Part shown: positions 6,643 to 14,455 of the stretch, piece by piece
How positions within the stretch are numbered: the stretch's first letter is position 1
Layout of the letters: every line of letters begins with the position of its first letter
Origin: Ruminococcus sp.
GTDB lineage: Bacteria; Bacillota; Clostridia; Oscillospirales; Ruminococcaceae
Assembly: GCA_024697705.1 (NCBI GenBank)
Contig: JAILFF010000326.1
Span: 1 to 15,271 of the forward strand
Direction of reading: 5' to 3'
DNA length: 15,271 nucleotides
Translations under genes and position numbers: made by a program
Notes under the pieces: model-generated
Databases searched by the model: none
What the model was told of the DNA's origin: nothing
What the model saw: the letters and a program-made list of their open reading frames with translations, nothing else

Positions 6643-7995
6643 TTATTCAATGCTCAGATATTTGTCGGAAATGCAGCTCAAACACTCCATTACAGAATCG
6701 CGGGTCACGCCGTCGTTGAAATTCCTTGCGAACTGTTCGTCGGTGTATTTCGCCAAAGGATAGACCTTGCAGTTATACCACATACTGTCGTAATAGTCGG
6801 CCTCGAAGTGCGAGATCGTAGGTATCGCCTTTATGTTGCGGAGCTTTACGGTGTCGCTGTCGAAATCCACAACTACGTCAAGATCGCCCAAGATGCCCAC
6901 AGCCGAGTGCCTGTCGTACATCGTGTGGAAGAAATTCCCGAGCCCGTAGTAGCAGAACGCCTTGCGACCGTTTTTCGCCTTGACGTAATTGCATTTGCTG
7001 ACGCAGTGCGCCTGAGTGCCGATGATGATATCCGCGCCCCATTCGCAGAGCTTCGGCGCAAGCGTCTCCTGCTGCTCGTTTATCTCGTGGACTACCTCCG
7101 TTCCGAAGTGGCAGGAGACCACCACGACGTCAGCCATTTTCCGCGCTCTCGCGAGCTGCCTTTTAATGGTATCGGTGTCGCTTAAGTAGACCACCTTGCC
7201 GTCATCGTCATCGCTTAAGAAAATGCCGTTGGTATGCTCCATGTAGCCCAGAAAAGCGAAGATAACGCCGTTTACCTCCATCGTGCGGATATCCTCCGAA
7301 TCCTCCTCGTCGCGGTAAGCGCCGTAATGGACAACATTCTTGCTGTCCCAGTAGTCGAGCGAGCTGATAAGTCCCGCCGAGCCCTTGTCAAGCACATGGT
7401 TGTTGCACATCGAGATCACGTTGAAGCCCGCGTCCACCACAGCGTCACCGTCCTCCGTGGGGGTCGAGAAAACGGGGTAGGTCGAGGCGGGGAAAGCGTC
7501 GTTCACGATTGTCTCCTGATTGAGGATCGCGATGTCCGCACGGTCGAGGTAGGGGATCATCTCGTCGTACATTCCCGAAAAATCGTAGTGGTCGCCGCCC
7601 TTGTTCCACGCTTCGGTGTAGATGTTGTCGTGGATAAGGTTGTCCCCCGCGCACAGCAGATGCACGGTCGCCGTTCCCGAGCGCTCGGGCTTCGGCGGAA
7701 TGTCGTCAAGCTCGTAGGGGTCTTCATCGACCTCTTCTTCCTCGGGCTCTTCGGCTGTCTCTTCCGGCTGTTCCGCGGCGGGTTCGGGGCTTTCCTGCGG
7801 CGCGGGGATATCCTCCGCCGCGGGTGCGGCAGTTCTTTCCATAGTGACAGCCGCCTCCCGAGCCGTTTGGGAAGCTTCGGTCTGCTTCGGCGCGATGTCG
7901 CCAGCCCCGATCGTCTGACCGCAGCCGCAGGTCATCAAAAGCGCCGCCGCCGCGAGTATCCCCGCAAGGCTTTTCCTGATTGTTTTGCGTTTCAT
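6643..7995 (-). CDS. CapA-family lipoprotein (poly-gamma-glutamate synthesis-type metallophosphoesterase fold)
   Basis: The protein has 450 residues. The ATG at 7995 follows AGAGG by 6 bases; a TTG at 8010 is ignored. The signal region MKRKTIRKSLAG through LLMTCGCGQ ends in a TCGC box, so Cys25 is the likely lipidated residue, though the box is not ideal. Residues about 35-105 form a Pro/Glu-rich linker. The PGA_cap domain follows with its metal-ligand motifs: GDN...H (117-122), NQE (159-161), NNHVLDKG (198-205), a His in SCHFGTE (296) and YYGLGNF (349-355). The usual GxHPH motif is GTQAH here, with the first His replaced by Gln. CapA relatives take part in polyglutamate capsule assembly, but no capBCE genes are present, so the substrate is unknown. 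It sits 24 bases after mtaB and 13 before the lipoprotein gene. Confidence 0.9.
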   Translation of the reverse strand: MKRKTIRKSLAGILAAAALLMTCGCGQTIGAGDIAPKQTEASQTAREAAVTMERTAAPAAEDIPAPQESPEPAAEQPEETAEEPEEEEVDEDPYELDDIPPKPERSGTATVHLLCAGDNLIHDNIYTEAWNKGGDHYDFSGMYDEMIPYLDRADIAILNQETIVNDAFPASTYPVFSTPTEDGDAVVDAGFNVISMCNNHVLDKGSAGLISSLDYWDSKNVVHYGAYRDEEDSEDIRTMEVNGVIFAFLGYMEHTNGIFLSDDDDGKVVYLSDTDTIKRQLARARKMADVVVVSCHFGTEVVHEINEQQETLAPKLCEWGADIIIGTQAHCVSKCNYVKAKNGRKAFCYYGLGNFFHTMYDRHSAVGILGDLDVVVDFDSDTVKLRNIKAIPTISHFEADYYDSMWYNCKVYPLAKYTDEQFARNFNDGVTRDSVMECLSCISDKYLSIE

Positions 7996-8019
7996 TTTTA
8001 TCCTCTCCAATAATATATG

Positions 8020-9330
8020 TTACGGCAGGGCTTCTCCGAAGAGAAAGCCGTCCGCCGAATCCGTTATTTTGACCGTCAGCAGTTTTTTCCACAGGCTCTC
8101 GCCGTTTTGCCGCGGCACTTTTACAAGCACATATTCGGGCGTGTGACCCTCGCAGAACTGCTCGCTCTTTTCGCGCTCGAATAGCACCGTGACCGTTCTG
8201 CCGACAAATCCGCGCAGGTATTCTGCCTGCGTTTTATCGCAGACCTCGGCAAGCTCGGCGGCGCGGCGGTTCTTTACCCCGTTGTCGAGCTGCCCGGGCA
8301 TACGGTCGGCAGGAGTGCCGCTCCTGCGCGAATAAGGGAAGATATGCGCCGCCGCAAAGCCTATCCTTTCGACGAAGGCAAGCGATTCGCGGTGATCGTC
8401 CTCCGTTTCGCCGGGGAAGCCCGCCATTATATCGGTTGTTATGGCACAGCCCGGGAACGCCGCCCGAAGCTTTTTGCAGAGCGTTTCGTATTCCTCGGGC
8501 GTGTAGCGGCGGTTCATGGCTTTGAGCGTTTTGGCGCAGCCGCTTTGCAGCGAGAGGTGAAAGTGCGGGCAGAGCTTCGGCAGTACCGCCAGCCGCGCTA
8601 TGTCCTCGTCGGAGAGCATTTCGGGCTCTATCGAACCCAGCCTTACGCGGTCGATGCCATCGGGCTCGCAGCAAGCCTCCACCACGTGAACGAGCCTGCT
8701 GCCGTCCGAAAGGTCGCGCCCGTAGCAGCAGATATTTATCCCCGTGATGACAAGCTCCCTGTGTCCCGAAGCCGCAAGCGCCGCCGCCTCGCGCCTGATA
8801 TCGTCGAGCGGCTTCGAGCAGATATGCCCTCTTGCGTAGGGTATCACGCAGTAGGTGCAGAAGATGTCGCAGCCGTCCTGTATTTTAATGTAGGCTCGGG
8901 TCTTTCCCGCGGCGCGGGTGTTTATCATCGGCTCGAACCGCGAACGCGCTCCCGTCGGGCTGACGCCGAACGTCCGGGGCGGGCTTTCCTCCGCAAGATG
9001 CGCATAGACAAGCTCGGGTATTCGTGTTTTGTCCTTCGTGCCGACGATTATCCCGCACTCTGAAAAGTCCTTCGCCTTGTCGGGAAAAGCCTGCGGAAAG
9101 CACCCCGCCAGCACGATAAGGCAGCGCGGGTTCGCTCTCGCGGCGCGTTTGATGAAATGCCTGAGCTTTGCGTCCGCCTGCGCCGTGACGGTGCAGGAGT
9201 TTATTATGCAGACGTCGGCTTCGGCGAGATCGTCCGTGCGGGCGTGTCCGTCGGCGGAGAAGCGCTCTTCAAGATTCTGTATCTCGTAGCCGCTGACCTT
9301 GCAGCCGAACGGCATAAAAAAGATCTTCAT
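8020..9330 (-). CDS. mtaB: tRNA N6-threonylcarbamoyladenosine-37 C2-methylthiotransferase
   Basis: This radical SAM enzyme adds a methylthio group to t6A37 of tRNAs decoding ANN codons. The N-terminal UPF0004 domain supplies the auxiliary 4Fe-4S cysteines C10 (FGCKVSGYE), C46 (INSCTVT) and C77 (LAGCFPQ). The radical SAM triad CxxxCxxC is at C154, C158 and C161 in QDGCDIFCTYCVIPYARG, the MtaB form rather than the RimO (AEGC...IP.IRG) or MiaB form. A TRAM-like C-terminal part follows. With the ATG at 9330 the product is 436 residues and starts MKIFFMPFGCKV as expected. An ATG at 9357 would add nine residues but has no ribosome binding site; AAAGGGG is 14 bases before 9330, longer than usual. 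First gene of the leftward operon with capA; the functional link to that gene is not obvious. Confidence 0.92.
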   Translation of the reverse strand: MKIFFMPFGCKVSGYEIQNLEERFSADGHARTDDLAEADVCIINSCTVTAQADAKLRHFIKRAARANPRCLIVLAGCFPQAFPDKAKDFSECGIIVGTKDKTRIPELVYAHLAEESPPRTFGVSPTGARSRFEPMINTRAAGKTRAYIKIQDGCDIFCTYCVIPYARGHICSKPLDDIRREAAALAASGHRELVITGINICCYGRDLSDGSRLVHVVEACCEPDGIDRVRLGSIEPEMLSDEDIARLAVLPKLCPHFHLSLQSGCAKTLKAMNRRYTPEEYETLCKKLRAAFPGCAITTDIMAGFPGETEDDHRESLAFVERIGFAAAHIFPYSRRSGTPADRMPGQLDNGVKNRRAAELAEVCDKTQAEYLRGFVGRTVTVLFEREKSEQFCEGHTPEYVLVKVPRQNGESLWKKLLTVKITDSADGFLFGEALP

Positions 9331-9533
9331 TTGCAGTGTACCGACCCCTTTCGGCATTGAATTTGCCGTTAATATATTTTTAATTGGGTATTTTTTATTA
9401 TCATTTAATCGTTCGTATGTCGTATATGCACAAAAAATGCAATGGCATATTGTGAATATGTACTAAAACACTTTGCGCTTGTTTGCCGCTATTGATTATT
9501 ATACTATATTTTCTGAAAAAAAGCAATTACCTC

Positions 9534-9561
9534 TTGACAAATCAAAAAAAATGATTATAAT
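9534..9561 (+). promoter_or_regulatory. Consensus promoter of the HPr-like gene
   Basis: Perfect TTGACA (9534-9539), 16-bp spacer and perfect TATAAT (9556-9561). Both boxes match the sigma-A consensus exactly, predicting high expression and about a 100-base leader. Confidence 0.88.
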
Positions 9562-9572
9562 TAAGAGTGTAA

Positions 9573-9644
9573 GGACGCAAAAAAGACGGTATACCGAAAG
9601 AAAGCGCTGTATGATATGATATGAGGAATAAGGCGTCCGATTCC
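9573..9644 (+). promoter_or_regulatory. Potentially structured leader of the HPr-like mRNA
   Basis: GGACGC (9573-9578) can pair with GCGTCC (9633-9638), enclosing a small CGGT/ACCG hairpin (9587-9596). Alternatively GGAAT (9624-9628) can pair with ATTCC (9640-9644), which places GCGTCC in its loop. The ribosome binding site at 9655-9660 lies just beyond. It fits no riboswitch class I know. Confidence 0.35.
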
Positions 9645-9668
9645 GTGATATGCAGGAGGTAATGAAAA

Positions 9669-9899
9669 ATGAAAAAGGTAAAGATCAATCTTAATTCCAT
9701 CACGGCTGTTAAGGATTTTGTCGGCATTGTAATGCTTTACGATTTTGATGTTGACCTCGTTTCCGGCAGATACGCCGTAGACGCGAAGTCCATCATGGGT
9801 ATCTTCAGCCTCGACCTCGGCAATCCCATTCAGCTCGTAGCCCACACCGAGGATGTCGGCGATTTCTTCGACAAGATCAAGCCTTTCATCGTTGAATAA
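9669..9899 (+). CDS. HPr-family protein lacking the phosphorylatable histidine
   Basis: This 76-residue protein has GGAGGT 8 bases before the ATG. The part from YDFDVDLVSGR through VDAKSIMGIFSLDLG aligns with HPr of the sugar phosphotransferase system: Lys40-Ser41-Ile-Met-Gly matches the Ser46 region, the regulatory phosphorylation and EI/CcpA contact site. The His15 region (GIHARPA in normal HPr) is replaced by NSITAVKDF, with no His before residue 59, and the protein is about ten residues shorter than HPr. It therefore cannot relay phosphate from Enzyme I in the usual way. A regulatory or Ser-phosphorylation role, or a divergent partner-binding role, is inference. It is a stand-alone gene with a perfect promoter. 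No PTS genes are nearby. Confidence 0.9.
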   Translation: MKKVKINLNSITAVKDFVGIVMLYDFDVDLVSGRYAVDAKSIMGIFSLDLGNPIQLVAHTEDVGDFFDKIKPFIVE

Positions 9900-9963
9900 T
9901 AGCATCGCAAGCGATGTCTTCGCCGCAGATAATTTGTGAGCGTTATCCCTCCCAAAGGGTCAA

Positions 9964-10002
9964 AAAACACATCTTCCATCTTTTGCACGGAAGATGTGTT
10001 TT
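9964..10002. terminator. Bidirectional terminator between HPr-like and beta-helix genes
   Basis: A perfect 14-bp stem (9964-9977 with 9989-10002) has an 11-base loop. Its U-tract is better on the reverse strand (TTTTTTG), serving the leftward beta-helix gene; on the forward strand TTTT is inside the stem end. A shorter CATCG/CGATG hairpin at 9903-9916 directly follows the HPr-like stop but lacks a T run. Confidence 0.8.
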
Positions 10003-10028
10003 GATTTATACACGGTTTTTTTGCGGCT

Positions 10029-11213
10029 TCACCACTTGAAGTTTCTGTTGTAGGGGGTCTCAAGCCTGGTGATGCAGGTGTTACTGATGTTCAGCGTGCT
10101 GCCGGCGCCCGCTCTTGCGTAAAGACGGTTGTTCTTTATCGAGGTGGGACCGTACTTGGCAGCGCTGCACTTGTAATTCGAGAAGATTATCGACGATTTG
10201 CCGCCCTTGATAAGGTTGTCCCTGATGTGGTTGCGGTAGGTCGCAGTATCGGAGTCAATGCCGAAAAGCATGGCGCTCAGTCCGCAGGAGAAGTTCGTGG
10301 AGAGGTTCTTGTTGTTCGAGAGCATACGGTTGTTGATAACGTCGAAGCCATGAACGTTGTTAAGCACCAGACCCTCTGCGGTAACGCCGTAGAGAGTGCA
10401 GTTCTTGACCGTGACGTTGTGATGCATACAATTGGCAAAACGATTGTTCTCGGAGTCGGTCCTGTTGCAGACGAGCGCTCTCGAACCCGTGATAGTGCAG
10501 CCGTCTATCGTGATGTTGCGGCAGGTCTGACCCGCTACGTACCGGCTGCCGTAGTTGGCGCAGGTAGGCGCGGTCTTGGCGGTGGCAACGTCGATCTGAA
10601 CGGCTTCCTCGCGCCTGTCCTCAATGGGCGTACCCTGGCATTTAACGGTGCAGTCCTTGATGGTAATGTCCTTGCAGGCGATTATCTCGATGCCGTGGCT
10701 GCGGTAGTTGGTGTAGACGGTGGCGTTCTTTATCGTGATGTTCTGCCCGTGATTGAAGCGTATCGTCGAGGTGTCGCGAAGCATATCCTTGTTGTTCACG
10801 ATGTACCACAGACCGCCGTCGATGGTTACGTTCTTGATCGAATTGTAATTGGTGGCGGTGCAGTCGTTTCTGACGAGCTGCTTCTGCGGGTCGGTGAGGA
10901 TGATTTTGGTGGTTCCCGCACGCAGAGTCTTGTTGCTGCCCATAAGTATTCCCGAGCTCATGCGGAAAGTACCCTCGGGGAGAACGACCGTGCGCGAATT
11001 ATTGCCCTTCATAAGAATATTGAGATAACGGCTGTTGAGATCGGGCGTGCCCATATCGAGCATATAGCAGGCGCCGTCGCTGCCCATTTTGGCGATCCTC
11101 ACGCCGCCGTATGTAAGATAGCATACCTTAGCAGCCGACGAAGATATCGGCACACAGTTTAACATCATTGCAGCCGCAAGCAGAGGGGCTGCTATCCTTT
11201 TAAAACCCTTCAT
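10029..11213 (-). CDS. Secreted right-handed parallel beta-helix protein
   Basis: The protein has 394 residues. The ATG at 11213 is chosen because AGAGGT lies 8 bases upstream and it opens a clean signal peptide (MKGFKRIAAPLLAAAMM...SSSAA, cleavage near 28); a GTG at 11264 would bury it. From about 75 (VVLPEGTFRMSSG) the protein shows repeated strand-turn units such as NVTIDGG, NITIKNATV, DITIKDCTV, NITIDGCTI, NVTVKNCTL and FDVINNRML, the PbH1 pattern of pectate lyase-like folds. EAVQID (204-208) and HGIEI (173-177) supply acidic residues where polysaccharide-acting relatives place their active site. About fifteen cysteines are spread along the mature chain, unusual for an exported Firmicutes protein. 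Carbohydrate lyase, hydrolase or epimerase is plausible; substrate unknown. Monocistronic, with its own promoter and terminator. Confidence 0.9.
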   Translation of the reverse strand: MKGFKRIAAPLLAAAMMLNCVPISSSAAKVCYLTYGGVRIAKMGSDGACYMLDMGTPDLNSRYLNILMKGNNSRTVVLPEGTFRMSSGILMGSNKTLRAGTTKIILTDPQKQLVRNDCTATNYNSIKNVTIDGGLWYIVNNKDMLRDTSTIRFNHGQNITIKNATVYTNYRSHGIEIIACKDITIKDCTVKCQGTPIEDRREEAVQIDVATAKTAPTCANYGSRYVAGQTCRNITIDGCTITGSRALVCNRTDSENNRFANCMHHNVTVKNCTLYGVTAEGLVLNNVHGFDVINNRMLSNNKNLSTNFSCGLSAMLFGIDSDTATYRNHIRDNLIKGGKSSIIFSNYKCSAAKYGPTSIKNNRLYARAGAGSTLNISNTCITRLETPYNRNFKW

Positions 11214-11276
11214 AAAATAATACCTCTTTTGTTCTTTATATATTTCTTGGCACAAATCTGCCACTGATCCAATATA

Positions 11277-11306
11277 ATTATATCACATTGCAAGACAAGT
11301 TGTCAA
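11277..11306 (-). promoter_or_regulatory. Promoter of the beta-helix gene with a palindrome over the -35 box
   Basis: On the reverse strand TTGACA (complement of 11301-11306), an 18-bp spacer and TATAAT (complement of 11277-11282), with TGA before the -10 box. GACAA-C-TTGTC, an 11-bp perfect palindrome at about 11294-11304, overlaps the -35 box and could be an operator. Confidence 0.75.
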
Positions 11307-11446
11307 TAGCTGATGAAAAATATATAATTTATTAAATATCTTTTACCAATGCTTTTCGGCTGTTAAGGCGAAAATGGCTGAAATATAAGAGTTTGTCGGA
11401 ATTTGCGAAAATTCAAATCAAATGTATCAAACCGGGAAAAAAACAC

Positions 11447-11475
11447 TTGACAAAGCACGCGAAAAGTGAGATAAT
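11447..11475 (+). promoter_or_regulatory. Promoter of the rimO operon
   Basis: TTGACA (11447-11452), a 17-bp spacer and GATAAT (11470-11475) preceded by TGA. A TATAAT at 11479-11484 is a less well spaced alternative -10 box. Confidence 0.75.
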
Positions 11476-11519
11476 AATATAATAGGTAACTATGTGTATC
11501 GGAAAGGAAAGATGTGAAA

Positions 11520-12851
11520 ATGGCGGTAAAGGTCGGAATGGTCTCGCTGGGCTGCCCGAAAAATCAGATCGACGCGGAGAAGATGATGTTCTCTCTGCGC
11601 GAACGGGGCTTCAAGCTGGTGCCCGATGCGGCGCTTGCGGATATAGCCGTTATCAATACCTGCGGATTTATACAGTCCGCAAAGGAAGAGGCTATCGAAA
11701 CGATACTTGAATTTTTGGAGCTTAAAAAGGAAGGCAGGATAAAGGGCGTAGTCTGTACCGGCTGCCTTGCCGAACGCTATAAAGACGAAATAATGTCCGA
11801 GCTGCCGGGGCTTGACGCCGTGGTGACTCTCGGCAAAAACGGCGAGCTTGCAGAAATAATCGAAAAAATCACGGGCGACGAGTGCCGCGTTTATTCAGCC
11901 GACAAGTACAACCTCCCTTTGGAGGGCGGCAGGATACTGACAACTCAGCCGTTTTACGCATATCTTAAAATAGCCGAGGGCTGCTCGAACTGCTGCACCT
12001 ACTGCGCAATCCCCGCCATAAGGGGCAAATTCCGCAGCCGCATGATGGAGGACGTTCTTGACGAAGCACGCAAACTTGCGAAAAGCGGCGTTACCGAGCT
12101 TGTTGTGGTGGCGCAGGACACTTCCCGCTACGGCGAGGACATCTACGGCGAGAGCCGCATCGCGGAGCTGCTCACCGAATTATGCAGGATCGACGGCTTC
12201 AAATGGATAAGAACGCTCTATATGTACCCCGAACGCATCACCGACAAGCTGATAGACGTTATCGCCCGCGAGGAAAAGCTCGTAAAATACCTTGATATCC
12301 CGATACAGCACTGCAACGGCGAGGTGTTAAAGCGCATGAACCGCAAGGGCGACCGCGAATCGCTCAAAGCGCTGATGACGAAGCTCCGCGAGAGGATACC
12401 GGGCGTTACGCTCAGGACCACGCTCATAACGGGCTTCCCCGGCGAAACGGAGGAGCAGTTTAACGAGCTTTCGGAGTTTGTAAACGAGATGAAATTTGAC
12501 AGGCTGGGCTGCTTTGCCTATTCCGCGGAGGAGGGAACTCCCGCGGCGGGCTTCCCCGATCAGATCGACGATGAGGAAAAAGAGCGCCGCGCCGACGTTA
12601 TCATGGAACAGCAGATGTTCATTAATGATGAGCTTAATCAGCAGAAGGTCGGGCAGATCGTCGATTTGGTCGTCGAGGGCTTTGACCGCTATGCCGAATG
12701 TTGCTTCGGGCGCTCGGCTGCCGACGCTCCCGAGATAGACGGCAAGATCTTCTTTAACACGAAAAAGAAACTCACGGTGGGTGATTATCTCAAAGTTAAG
12801 ATCGAAGATGTTCTCGACTGCGACCTTTTGGGTTCGATAGCGGAACAATAA
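11520..12851 (+). CDS. rimO: Ribosomal protein S12 (Asp) methylthiotransferase
   Basis: A 443-residue radical SAM enzyme that methylthiolates an aspartate of ribosomal protein S12. The auxiliary-cluster cysteines are C12 (SLGCPKNQID), C48 (INTCGFIQSAKEEAI) and C82 (CTGCLAERY). The radical SAM triad is C155, C159 and C162 in AEGCSNCCTYCAIPAIRGK, with the RimO-specific IP.IRGKFRSR ending, which separates it from MtaB and MiaB. DTSRYGEDIYGES and a C-terminal TRAM-like domain follow. The start is the ATG at 11520, 11 bases after AAAGGA; a GTG at 11514, only 5 bases after it, would add two residues, so the choice is open. First gene of the rightward cluster, 15 bases before the DUF4261 gene. Confidence 0.96.
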   Translation: MAVKVGMVSLGCPKNQIDAEKMMFSLRERGFKLVPDAALADIAVINTCGFIQSAKEEAIETILEFLELKKEGRIKGVVCTGCLAERYKDEIMSELPGLDAVVTLGKNGELAEIIEKITGDECRVYSADKYNLPLEGGRILTTQPFYAYLKIAEGCSNCCTYCAIPAIRGKFRSRMMEDVLDEARKLAKSGVTELVVVAQDTSRYGEDIYGESRIAELLTELCRIDGFKWIRTLYMYPERITDKLIDVIAREEKLVKYLDIPIQHCNGEVLKRMNRKGDRESLKALMTKLRERIPGVTLRTTLITGFPGETEEQFNELSEFVNEMKFDRLGCFAYSAEEGTPAAGFPDQIDDEEKERRADVIMEQQMFINDELNQQKVGQIVDLVVEGFDRYAECCFGRSAADAPEIDGKIFFNTKKKLTVGDYLKVKIEDVLDCDLLGSIAEQ

Positions 12852-12866
12852 CCGGAGTGTGTGTAT

Positions 12867-13745
12867 ATGTCGGAAGAAATATTTGAGCAGAATGACTTTG
12901 AAGAGGAGCAGCTGAAACAGGTCTTTTCGATGCGCCTGCTTTTTGATAAAAATGTTTCTCTGCCGGGCGCCGAAACGGTAAAGCACGCGGCAGAGGGCTT
13001 TCTCGGAAATGTCAAGGTCGATGCGGTCAATAATTGTAATTGCATACTGTGCCTTGACCGCACAGTCGGACCCGAGGACGGCAAAAAAATGCCCGTCATG
13101 CTGGTAATGAGCGAATGTACCCCGATAGACAATTCGGAAGTGAACGGGTTTGACCGCTCGCAGATGTGGGACTGTCCCGAGCACGATAAGGTTTTTGAAG
13201 AGTGCCCTTACAGTGTGACCGCCGTCGATATGCTTGCGGCGGGACTTTCGGCGCAGGACAGGGCGGAGCTTGAAATGGATTGGCTCTCGCTGCTGCTGGA
13301 GCTTTTCCCCAACTGCCGCGCCGTGTTTTTTATGAACAGCAGAAAGCTTTTTAAGGCGGAGGATATTCGCGCAAGAACGCTGCCCGATCAGCAGATGTTC
13401 ACCTATTTCGCTGTGAATGTGCGTTTCTTCAGAGTACAGGACACCGAGGATATGTTAGTTGACACGCTCGGCATGAGCACACTCGGGCTGCCCGATCTGC
13501 AATATCATTTCCACGGAGCAAACCCGAACCATGTTGTCAGACACGCTTACAATTTGCTGGGTTATATACTTGAATTCAATTGTCCTTTCAAGCAGGGCGA
13601 TACGATAGACGGCTTTGACGAAAACGGCAACTTTTCGGAGAGCATACAATGGAAGTGCAGCTTTGAAAACGCGCTGATACAGCCCGTTCGCAGTGTCATT
13701 GACATTGAAATGGGAGAGCTTGCATCGGGTGTGCGTGACAGATAG
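12867..13745 (+). CDS. DUF4261 domain protein
   Basis: A cytoplasmic protein of 292 residues. The ATG at 12867 is 9 bases after GGAG; a GTG at 12861 is too close to it. The N-terminus is acidic (MSEEIFEQNDFEEEQL). Family-like blocks are YSVTAVDMLAAGLSAQDR in the middle, LFPNCRAVFF, then near the C-terminus the DUF4261 signature DTLGMSTLGLPDLQYHF and NPNHVVRHAYNLLGYI, followed by GDTIDG. The domain has no established biochemical function, and no catalytic motif or membrane segment is visible. It lies between rimO and pgsA, a pair that is often adjacent in Firmicutes, with short gaps on both sides, so it is probably in the same transcript. Confidence 0.85.
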   Translation: MSEEIFEQNDFEEEQLKQVFSMRLLFDKNVSLPGAETVKHAAEGFLGNVKVDAVNNCNCILCLDRTVGPEDGKKMPVMLVMSECTPIDNSEVNGFDRSQMWDCPEHDKVFEECPYSVTAVDMLAAGLSAQDRAELEMDWLSLLLELFPNCRAVFFMNSRKLFKAEDIRARTLPDQQMFTYFAVNVRFFRVQDTEDMLVDTLGMSTLGLPDLQYHFHGANPNHVVRHAYNLLGYILEFNCPFKQGDTIDGFDENGNFSESIQWKCSFENALIQPVRSVIDIEMGELASGVRDR

Positions 13746-13789
13746 TTGTTCTTTGGAAAAGTAAGGAAAAGAAAGAAGGAAAGTAAGGA

Positions 13790-14338
13790 ATGAATCTTCC
13801 AAACAAGCTGACCGTGCTGAGGGTCGTGCTGATCCCCTTTTTTGTAGCGGCACTGCTGCTTGATTTCCCGTTTCATACGTTTGTGGCGATCGCGTTTTTC
13901 GCGGCGGCGGCTATCACCGACTGGTTTGACGGAAAGCTCGCCCGCGCGAGAGGGCTCGTCACCAATTTCGGCAAATTCTTAGACCCGCTGGCGGATAAGA
14001 TGCTCGTAATGTCGGCGCTTGTCTGCATGACGGCGATAGGCTGGTGCGACCCCGTGGCGGTCATAATCATACTCGCAAGGGAATTTATGGTATCGGGTCT
14101 GCGGCTTGTTACCGCAGGCGAAGGAGTCGTCGTCGCGGCGGGAATGTGGGGCAAGGCAAAGACTGCCTTCACGCTGTTCGCCGTGATCGCCATTATGACC
14201 TTCGAGGCATTTTTCGGACACAGCGGCACGCTTTACTATGTGTCGGAGCTTCTTGTGTGGGTGTCGGCGGTGCTGACGATCATTTCGGGAGGGGTGTATG
14301 TCAAGCAATACTGGGCGTACATCGACCCGCGCAAATGA
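13790..14338 (+). CDS. pgsA: CDP-diacylglycerol--glycerol-3-phosphate 3-phosphatidyltransferase
   Basis: A 182-residue integral membrane enzyme of normal length that makes phosphatidylglycerophosphate, the precursor of phosphatidylglycerol and cardiolipin. The CDP-alcohol phosphatidyltransferase motif is complete: D44, D47, G48, A51, R52, G61, D65 and D69 in DWFDGKLAR...GKFLDPLAD. N-terminal MNLPNKLTVLR is the usual PgsA opening, and several hydrophobic helices follow. The ATG at 13790 is preceded by AAGGA-type sequence. It lies 44 bases after the DUF4261 gene. No terminator is visible before cysE. Confidence 0.96.
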   Translation: MNLPNKLTVLRVVLIPFFVAALLLDFPFHTFVAIAFFAAAAITDWFDGKLARARGLVTNFGKFLDPLADKMLVMSALVCMTAIGWCDPVAVIIILAREFMVSGLRLVTAGEGVVVAAGMWGKAKTAFTLFAVIAIMTFEAFFGHSGTLYYVSELLVWVSAVLTIISGGVYVKQYWAYIDPRK

Positions 14339-14455
14339 GCAGCGCAGGTTTTTTCCCGCAGTACGGGCGTCTGTCGCTTCGGGAACGATGTTGAAATTCT
14401 GTAAAAACTTAACAGAAACAAACAGTTCATCGTGAACCGAAAAGGAGGAAACGTC

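Larger units (their letters stand above)
9331..9668. other. Gap between mtaB and the HPr-like gene
   Basis: This 338-bp, AT-rich divergent region carries no gene I can support. The left half must hold the promoter of the leftward mtaB operon, but I see no convincing box pair there. The right half holds the HPr-like gene's promoter and leader, listed separately. Confidence 0.6.
11214..11519. other. Divergent intergenic region between the beta-helix gene and rimO
   Basis: About 306 bp, AT-rich. It contains the two outward promoters listed separately. Between them (11307-11446) I see nothing beyond AT-rich sequence. Confidence 0.6.

Noticed and set aside
8020..9330. MiaB or RimO identity for this methylthiotransferase
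   Set aside because: The DGCDIFCTYCVIPYARG form and GCKV opening fit MtaB; the RimO signature is on the separate gene at 11520.
10227..11162. 311-codon forward frame
   Set aside because: Antisense to the beta-helix gene, which has a signal peptide, ribosome binding site and repeat pattern.
12327..13184. 285-codon reverse frame
   Set aside because: Antisense across rimO and DUF4261, both well supported on the forward strand.
14355..14367. Terminator after pgsA
   Set aside because: The CCCG/CGGG hairpin has a 4-bp stem and no following T run.
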